47,881 nucleotides of DNA from an uncultured Fibrobacter sp. (lineage in GTDB: Bacteria > Fibrobacterota > Fibrobacteria > Fibrobacterales > Fibrobacteraceae): positions 1 to 47,881 of the forward strand of contig CAKUXP010000025.1 of NCBI GenBank assembly GCA_934700345.1, read 5' to 3'. Below the pieces are notes generated by a model. It was given only the letters and a program-made list of their open reading frames with translations. It was not told where the DNA came from and ran no database searches. The position numbers and the translations under genes were made by a program. This document shows positions 42,712 through 47,881 of this stretch, piece after piece. Position 1 is the stretch's first letter; each line of letters begins with the position of its first letter.

Positions 42712-44022
42712 ATGGACTGTCTTTTAACTTTTGACGCGGAACATCTATGGCATCCTTACGCATCCCTGCGGAACACTCCGGCCCGTTTTATTGCTTCTTC
42801 GGCGAAGGGAACGCAGATTCGGACCGTTGACGGTCTAGAACTCATCGATGCCGTTTCAAGCTGGTGGTGTGTTGCGCACGGTCATAACGCTCCCGAAATC
42901 GTTGAAGCTATCCGTCGGCAGAGCGAAAAGATGTGCCACGTGATGTTCGGGGGCTTTACGCATGAACCAGCGATAGAGCTTGGCCGGAAGCTTGTAAACT
43001 TTTTGCCAAAAGGCCTGGACCGGATCTTTTTTGCGGATTCGGGATCCATCGCCGTGGAATGCGCGGCAAAGATGGCTGTGCAATACCAATATGCGCAAGG
43101 TCATGCGGAGCGTTCCAAGCTGGTCGCACTCAAGGGAGGCTACCATGGGGATACCGCCGGGGCGATGGCTCTGAGCGATCCCGATGGGATGCATGTCCTT
43201 TTTCGCGGAATCATGCCGAAGCATTATTTTGCCGAACGTCCGAACTGTCGCGCAGACGGGGCGTGGAACGATGCCGATTTCGAATCGATGGAAAAGGTTG
43301 TCTCCGAACATGGACGGGAAATCGCCGCGGTGATTTGCGAACCGGTTTTCCAGGGCGGAAACGGCATGTGGCTGTATCATCCGGATTACTTGAAGCGTTT
43401 GCGGAAGCTCTGCGATGAAAAGGGAATCCTCCTGGTTTTCGATGAAATCGCTTCGGGATTTTACCGGACAGGGCCGCGTTTTGCGATGGAACATGCGGGA
43501 ATCCTGCCGGATATTCTTTGCATCGGGAAGGCGCTTACCGGCGGATGCATTACGATGGCTGCTTGCGTGGCATCGGGGCATGTCGCGGAAACGATTACGA
43601 ACAGCAGGATTTCGGCGTTTATGCACGGTCCGACCTATATGGCAAACCCGCTCGCCTGTGCGGCGGGAATCGCTTCGCTTTCCTTGTTCGAATCGAGGGA
43701 TTACCGGTCGGCGGTCTCCCGTATCGAGAAACGCCTCCGGAAAAACCTCTTGCCGTTAAAAGCTTTGGAAAACGCGGCGGATGTCCGCGTACTCGGAGCG
43801 ATCGGCGTCCTGGAGCTCAAAGCGAAACCTTCGTCGGAGAACGTTCTCCGCATCATTCGGGAAACGGGAGTCTGGCTTCGACCGTTTTGCAACTATGTCT
43901 ATACGATGCCGCCGTTCATTACGACGGATTCGGAACTTGACCGGATTTGCGAAGCGATTCGCCTAATAGGGGAATGCGAACCCGCTCCTGCCGTTGCGGG
44001 AGAAGACGAGTTCCATGAGTAA
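42712..44022 (+). CDS. bioA: Adenosylmethionine-8-amino-7-oxononanoate aminotransferase
   Basis: A PLP aminotransferase of 436 residues that makes 7,8-diaminopelargonate for biotin. HLWHPYAS (11-18) and WWCVAHGHNAPEI are BioA-specific; DEIASGFYRTG (Asp244) holds the pyridine-binding aspartate, and IGKALTGG contains the PLP lysine (Lys273). The start is ATG 42712, with AAAGG upstream; the frame runs further back into the GATase gene without support. bioD follows after 134 bases. bioB and bioF are not in the window. Confidence 0.95.
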   Translation: MDCLLTFDAEHLWHPYASLRNTPARFIASSAKGTQIRTVDGLELIDAVSSWWCVAHGHNAPEIVEAIRRQSEKMCHVMFGGFTHEPAIELGRKLVNFLPKGLDRIFFADSGSIAVECAAKMAVQYQYAQGHAERSKLVALKGGYHGDTAGAMALSDPDGMHVLFRGIMPKHYFAERPNCRADGAWNDADFESMEKVVSEHGREIAAVICEPVFQGGNGMWLYHPDYLKRLRKLCDEKGILLVFDEIASGFYRTGPRFAMEHAGILPDILCIGKALTGGCITMAACVASGHVAETITNSRISAFMHGPTYMANPLACAAGIASLSLFESRDYRSAVSRIEKRLRKNLLPLKALENAADVRVLGAIGVLELKAKPSSENVLRIIRETGVWLRPFCNYVYTMPPFITTDSELDRICEAIRLIGECEPAPAVAGEDEFHE

Positions 44023-44156
44023 CCGGATTAGCGATTTGTTTTCTGGATTCTCTGTTTTATTCTTTAGACGCTATAGGGCGTGGACCATCCTGCGGCAGGA
44101 GGCGTATTGGTAAAGTCCATATAAAAAGTCGATGTGCGGATTTTTAATTTTTCAGC

Positions 44157-44840
44157 ATGGAAAACGGTTATTTTGTAACGGCTACCGGCACCGATGTCGG
44201 GAAAACCTTCGTCACGGGACTTTTGGTCAAGAAATGGCGGGATTCGGGAATCGATGCCGGCTATTACAAGGCGGCGCTCAGCGGTGCGGAATTTCGGGAT
44301 GGCCGCTGGATTGCGGGAGATGCGGATTATGTAAAAAGGATGGCGGGACTTTCGGACCGGCAGGAAGAGCTCGTGAGCTTTGTCTATCGGGAAGCGGTCT
44401 CTCCGCATCTCGCTGCGCGAAAGGAAGGGAACCCGGTAGATCTTTTAAAAGTGAAGCGTGATTTCGAATCGGCCTTGAAGCGGCACCGCTTTGTCTTTGT
44501 CGAAGGAAGCGGGGGAATCGTCTGCCCGATCCGGTTCGATGCGGACGGCGCGCTTGCCGGGAAGACAATTTTCCTCGAAGACATCATGAAGACGCTGGAG
44601 CTTCCTCTTTTGATTGTTACTACGGCGGCGTTGGGATCCATCAATGCGTGCGTGCTGACCGTCGAATACGCGAAAGCGCGAAACCTGAAAATCCGCGGAA
44701 TTCTCGTGAACCGTTACGGCGATAGCGGAAACCTGGAAATGGAAGACGACAACATCCTGATGATGCAAAAAATCACCGGTCTTGAAATCCTTGCGAAGAT
44801 TCGGACCGGCGACAGGGACTTGGGCGTTTCGCCGTTTTGA
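44157..44840 (+). CDS. bioD: ATP-dependent dethiobiotin synthetase
   Basis: A 227-residue P-loop enzyme that closes the ureido ring of dethiobiotin using CO2 and ATP. The P-loop GTDVGKT is at residues 11-17; the catalytic lysine is in YYKAALSG; VEGSGGIVCPI and VTTAALGSINACVLTVE match the family. It converges on the MauE-like gene with three bases between. No ribosome site is clear at the ATG. Confidence 0.94.
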   Translation: MENGYFVTATGTDVGKTFVTGLLVKKWRDSGIDAGYYKAALSGAEFRDGRWIAGDADYVKRMAGLSDRQEELVSFVYREAVSPHLAARKEGNPVDLLKVKRDFESALKRHRFVFVEGSGGIVCPIRFDADGALAGKTIFLEDIMKTLELPLLIVTTAALGSINACVLTVEYAKARNLKIRGILVNRYGDSGNLEMEDDNILMMQKITGLEILAKIRTGDRDLGVSPF

Positions 44841-44843
44841 CCC

Positions 44844-45515
44844 TTAGCCCTTCGAACGCCAGATTCCGATGAGGCTACGGTTCGGGCGGAGCGTGAGCCA
44901 GAATGTCGGACCGATGAGAATCAGGTCGCGGATAAGGGCCGTCCACGCTTCGGACTTGCTTTGGGCGCCTTCGAGTTCGAAGCATCCGCAAGTGATGCCT
45001 AGGTCGAGGGCGAGCGCCCAGGCGAGCGCGATGATAAACGAGACGAACATCCAGAAAATGGCGAGCGCGGATTCTTTCGCGAAAGGCGAGACGATTAAGG
45101 CTAGGCCAAACCAGAATTCGAATTGCGGATAAACCAAGCTGAATAGATTGTTGATGAAGTCGGGCAGAAATTGGTATTGGGCGACGAGAACGGCAAAGCC
45201 TTTCGGGTCTTGGATTTTAAAGAGGCTCGCCGAGATGAAGAACCCGCCGATACCGATGCGGAAAAGTGTTTCAAGCCCCTTGAGCGTAAATTCCCGGTCT
45301 TTTCGGTAGGCGGGGATAATCGCAAGAATGGCGACTAGCAGCGCGCCGATGCCGACATGGAGGTTGTATTTCCAGATTTTGGGAAACTTTTCGATGAGCG
45401 ATTCATAGTCGGTAAAGGTGAGGAACGATTCCGGGAAGGATACCTCGGCGATGCAGACCGATACGAAAAATGTTGCAAGAAGCAGGAGTATGCCGGAAAA
45501 AAGATGACGCTTCAT
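44844..45515 (-). CDS. MauE/DoxX-like membrane protein
   Basis: A 223-residue inner-membrane protein with about six hydrophobic segments. LFRIGIGGFFISASLFKIQDPKGF and the Cys-x-Cys motif GITCGCF (about residues 173-179) are typical of the MauE/DoxX redox-associated family, whose members help form disulfides in partner proteins. It begins three bases after the stop of a 54-residue membrane-anchored protein, so the two are co-expressed. The natural substrate is unknown. Confidence 0.8.
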   Translation of the reverse strand: MKRHLFSGILLLLATFFVSVCIAEVSFPESFLTFTDYESLIEKFPKIWKYNLHVGIGALLVAILAIIPAYRKDREFTLKGLETLFRIGIGGFFISASLFKIQDPKGFAVLVAQYQFLPDFINNLFSLVYPQFEFWFGLALIVSPFAKESALAIFWMFVSFIIALAWALALDLGITCGCFELEGAQSKSEAWTALIRDLILIGPTFWLTLRPNRSLIGIWRSKG

Positions 45516-45518
45516 GGT

Positions 45519-45683
45519 TTACTCCGGTTTGGCAAGAACTTCCTGGGTGCCGAACCATTCGACGGACTTGTCGTCGCTTACCCGCAGGTTGTTGATGACG
45601 GCGATTGCAATGCAGAAGGCTGCGAAGAGGAAAAGAAATTTCCACTGGAAGCTTTTGATATAGGCAAGGAGTTTTTCTTTCAT
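45519..45683 (-). CDS. 54-residue single-pass membrane protein upstream of MauE-like gene
   Basis: ATG 45683 to TAA 45519. The product starts MKEKLLAYIKSFQWKFLFL, has one membrane helix (about residues 13-31) and a short probable periplasmic tail ending in QEVLAKPE. It contains one cysteine, inside the helix. Only three bases separate it from the MauE-like gene, and GAGTTTT-type spacing gives no strong ribosome site. It is probably a real small partner protein rather than a shadow, because it is the only sensible frame here. Confidence 0.65.
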   Translation of the reverse strand: MKEKLLAYIKSFQWKFLFLFAAFCIAIAVINNLRVSDDKSVEWFGTQEVLAKPE

Positions 45684-45747
45684 GAAAATGAATTTACAAA
45701 TATTTTTTGCTAGAGACTCCCGGTCGGAAACTTGTCCCGGTTCTTGA

Positions 45748-45772
45748 AAGAGCCGAACAGTGTTCGGCTCTT
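45748..45772 (-). terminator. Hairpin terminator after the xylanase gene
   Basis: AAGAGCCGAAC-AGT-GTTCGGCTCTT is a perfect 11-bp inverted repeat 13 bases beyond the xylanase stop. A short T-run follows on either strand, so it can work in both directions. Confidence 0.8.
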
Positions 45773-45784
45773 TTGCGAGGCTAA

Positions 45785-47221
45785 TTAGCGGAGTGTAATC
45801 GGAAACGGTTTTTCTCCGCGGACTTTTCCTAGATAATGCCCGCCCGGGATGGTGAGGCGAATCGACTGATCTCCTGCCTGGATGGAAGTTTCCAAAACGC
45901 GGTTTCCCAGCATGTCGAAAATTTCCAGAACGGTCGCTTTTGCCGAATGAATCCGAAGCTCTCTGTCGGCGGAACGTCTGACGGAAAACGTTTGTTCCGT
46001 AATCTTGCGGAGGGCGGTTGTTCCGCTTGAGCTGCTCGCTCCCTGGGCGTTGCAGAGAGGCTTCGGTCGTGCAACGATACCGACCCAGCCGTTGCTTTCA
46101 TACGCGTTGATTTCGCCGTCTGCAACATAGACGTAAAATCCTCCGTCTTTCTTTTCTGGCTTTGTATTGTAATTGCAGTCGTCCCATTCCGAACCGCATG
46201 TGTTGGATTCACCGTTGATAGTTACCGTGGAATTTAGCGCAGGCTGGATGACTTCAAAATCTTCGATATACAGGCATTCGCCGGAAGAGGGGATGTTATC
46301 GGTGTTTCCGGTAACGTTTACAAATTCAATTCCTCCGCAAAATGCCGGATCGTAATCGTCGCAGGTTGGATTGGCGGATAGGGTGGAACTGCTGGATGAG
46401 GCGCTCGAGGCGCTCGAACTGGAGGAAGAATTTTCCGTTTCGCAGGAATTTCCGATACACAGGATGTTCTTTGTTATTTTGGCGTTTCCCCTGGCGTTTC
46501 CCGTATTTCCCGTGTAGGATTCGACTTTCATGGCGACTTCGTAAAGTTTGTTCATGGACATTCCGACTTTGGCCCATTCGGAAAAATGCCTGGAAACAGA
46601 AACGCGACCGCTTGTCCGATGGCTGCTTGTTTTTGCCGGGTAGCTAAAGTATTGCTTGAAATTTCCGTTTCCGGTAAGCATCGGCTGGCCGATGCGATCG
46701 CATTCGGTAAAGTTGTATTCGATGCCGTCGATGGTCGCTGAACCTTTTTGGGTGCAATTGGTCCCCTGTGTCGCGGAATTGTAGCTGCCTCTGTCCTGGA
46801 TGATGTAGTATTCTATCTGGTCGGAAAAGTTTGCTGGCTGTGTTCCTTGGGCGAAATAACCCCAGCCATATATGCCTAACATCTTGACATTGTCGGAAGA
46901 ATTCCAGGTCGCTTCGAAATCGATGGTGATGTTGCCTACCGAAGAGACGGTTTCGTTGTTCTTGAATTTTTTTCCCGCACGGGAAAGAACGTTCACGGTC
47001 CCGCTCCATTCCGCTTCGAATGTCCCGCCGTTTTCCGGATTTGCGTTTGCCGTGATATTGAGCGTCGCGTTTCCGACTCCGTCCTGGCTCCACAGCTCGT
47101 AATCGTAGTTGTTTACGGTTCGCATTTGCTGGGATGTACCGTTGCGGCATGTCAAAACCTGGGCGTGGACGGCGATGCATCCGATTCCTAGACAAAGCAA
47201 TAGTTTTTTTGATATGCTCAT
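45785..47221 (-). CDS. Secreted GH11 endo-1,4-beta-xylanase with C-terminal sorting domain
   Basis: A 478-residue exported enzyme that hydrolyses xylan. Signal peptide 1-20; GH11 domain 21-260 with MLGIYGWGY, nucleophile Glu137 (IEYYI) and acid/base Glu234 (MKVESYTGNTG), plus FKQYFSYP and HFSEWAKVGM, all classic GH11 landmarks; Ser-rich linker 264-283; an unrecognised Cys-rich domain 287-390, perhaps carbohydrate-binding; a short SSSSG linker; and residues 405-478, which match the type IX secretion C-terminal sorting pattern (LEIFDMLGNRVLE, then GGHYLGKVRG). AAGGAG precedes the ATG. The enzyme call is firm; the export route is inferred. Confidence 0.9.
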   Translation of the reverse strand: MSISKKLLLCLGIGCIAVHAQVLTCRNGTSQQMRTVNNYDYELWSQDGVGNATLNITANANPENGGTFEAEWSGTVNVLSRAGKKFKNNETVSSVGNITIDFEATWNSSDNVKMLGIYGWGYFAQGTQPANFSDQIEYYIIQDRGSYNSATQGTNCTQKGSATIDGIEYNFTECDRIGQPMLTGNGNFKQYFSYPAKTSSHRTSGRVSVSRHFSEWAKVGMSMNKLYEVAMKVESYTGNTGNARGNAKITKNILCIGNSCETENSSSSSSASSASSSSSTLSANPTCDDYDPAFCGGIEFVNVTGNTDNIPSSGECLYIEDFEVIQPALNSTVTINGESNTCGSEWDDCNYNTKPEKKDGGFYVYVADGEINAYESNGWVGIVARPKPLCNAQGASSSSGTTALRKITEQTFSVRRSADRELRIHSAKATVLEIFDMLGNRVLETSIQAGDQSIRLTIPGGHYLGKVRGEKPFPITLR

Positions 47222-47369
47222 GGGATATCTCCTTCTTTCTGTTTGTCAAAATACACGAAAAAAATTTTTAGCGGACCGATAAAAAGTAAAAAGTGTTGTT
47301 GTTTGTTGTAATTTTTATAGAGGTGGATTGCCCGCTTTGCGATTTTGCTATCTTGGTTTCGAGGTTTCT

Positions 47370-47828
47370 ATGTCGTTCATCGCACTAGCCAAGAGTCGTT
47401 ATAGCTGCCGTTCTTTTAGCGAAAGGACGGTCGAAAGGGAAAAACTCGAATCGGTTCTCGAAGCGGGCCGTATCGCTCCGACGGCAACCAATTCACAGCC
47501 TGTTTACGTAAGGGTCCTGGAGTCATCCGAAATGATAGGAAAAATTCGCGGGCTTACCCGGATGGCCTACAATGCGCCGGTCGTGCTGATGGTCTCCTAC
47601 GACAAGTCGAAAAGCTACCGGGCTTCGAAATATGGCGACGAACACGATTGCGGTCCCGAAGATGCAAGCATTGTCGCAACGCAGATGATGCTCGAAGCGA
47701 CCGATCTGGGACTGAATACGCTCTGGGCGAGAGGTTTCAACGCCGAGACGATCGAACAGGCCTTTGGTTTCCCGGAAAACGAAAAACTCGTCTGTCTTCT
47801 CGATTTACGGCCTGTTGACGCTATCTGA
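47370..47828 (+). CDS. Nitroreductase family protein
   Basis: A short (152-residue) flavin-dependent nitroreductase-like protein. The FMN-phosphate motif SRYSCRSFSERTVE (about 8-21), GRIAPTATNSQPVYV and the late DLGLNTLWARGFN are typical. It is smaller than most members (~170-200). The ATG has GAGG 9 bases upstream; the frame extends back without support. Substrate unknown. Confidence 0.86.
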   Translation: MSFIALAKSRYSCRSFSERTVEREKLESVLEAGRIAPTATNSQPVYVRVLESSEMIGKIRGLTRMAYNAPVVLMVSYDKSKSYRASKYGDEHDCGPEDASIVATQMMLEATDLGLNTLWARGFNAETIEQAFGFPENEKLVCLLDLRPVDAI

Positions 47829-47881
47829 TCCAAATAAAGATCAAGGCCGCCTGGACGAACGACAGGAAGACCAGGTCCAAC
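47821..47881 (-). CDS. 3' end of a membrane-protein gene entering from the right
   Basis: The minus-strand frame from the window edge to the TAG at 47821 encodes the last 19 residues of a hydrophobic protein (LDLVFLSFVQAALIFIWIR), probably the final membrane helix. It overlaps the nitroreductase stop by 8 bases and converges on it. Only the tail is visible. Confidence 0.5.
   Translation of the reverse strand, partial: LDLVFLSFVQAALIFIWIR

Noticed and set aside
44023..44156. A possible BirA operator between bioA and bioD
   Set aside because: Only short unrelated inverted repeats (TCCTG-CGG-CAGGA) are present; nothing matches the long BirA palindrome.

Overview
The window looks like chromosome from a Gram-negative, fibre-degrading bacterium, most likely Fibrobacter or a close relative. 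This is inferred from gene content, not from a marker gene: a secreted GH11 xylanase with poly-serine linkers and a type IX-like C-terminal sorting region, several lipoproteins with serine-rich tethers, a large OmpA protein with thrombospondin type 3 repeats, a complete Tol-Pal locus and a Tat locus. Almost all genes are chromosomal housekeeping or envelope genes. No transposase, integrase, CRISPR array or rRNA is visible.

Layout. (1) 1-5.66 kb: an A/T-rich accessory block with a restriction-modification-like operon: a motif-I-only methylase subunit, an NPPY methylase, a small membrane-anchored protein, and a GIY-YIG/SF2 helicase fusion. It abuts the 3' end of a tRNA-Ala(CGC) gene, a typical island boundary. 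(2) 5.7-13.7 kb, minus strand: ung, a THUMP-like methyltransferase, a TrmH/RlmB-type methyltransferase, a TatB-like/5-formyl-THF cyclo-ligase fusion, tatC, tatA, an RNase D, an M23 peptidase and a CBM9-like protein, tightly packed and probably partly co-transcribed. (3) 13.7-18.5 kb, plus strand: tolQ-tolR-tonB/tolA-like-tolB-pal-cpoB-like. (4) 18.7-22.9 kb: ddl, tsaB, rimI, a DUF218 protein and a lipoprotein with propeller-like motifs. (5) 22.9-28.3 kb: an outer-membrane protein, lipoproteins, and an envelope-sugar cluster (ArnA-like decarboxylase, GT2, epimerase). (6) 28.3-33.3 kb: hrpB, a small membrane protein and speA. (7) 33.3-34.3 kb: a decayed locus with a triple-frameshift pseudogene and a partner gene. 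(8) 34.3-38.7 kb: rfbD and ilvN-ilvB (minus), then an A/T-rich divergent intergenic region and radC. (9) 38.7-41.9 kb: a gene-poor stretch with a diverged intergenic repeat and a 24-codon ORF, then the 870-residue TSP3/OmpA gene, whose ribosome-binding site sits in a hairpin loop. (10) 42.0-47.9 kb: a glutamine amidotransferase, bioA, bioD, a MauE/DoxX-like protein with a 54-residue upstream partner, the GH11 xylanase and a nitroreductase.

How the parts work together: Tol-Pal, the OmpA proteins, the lipoproteins and the M23 peptidase maintain the envelope. The xylanase is exported, probably through a type IX-like route. The sugar cluster probably modifies a surface glycan. The restriction island is the clearest accessory system. 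The most unusual single gene is the TatB-like/folate-enzyme fusion, which sits exactly where a tatB gene would be expected.
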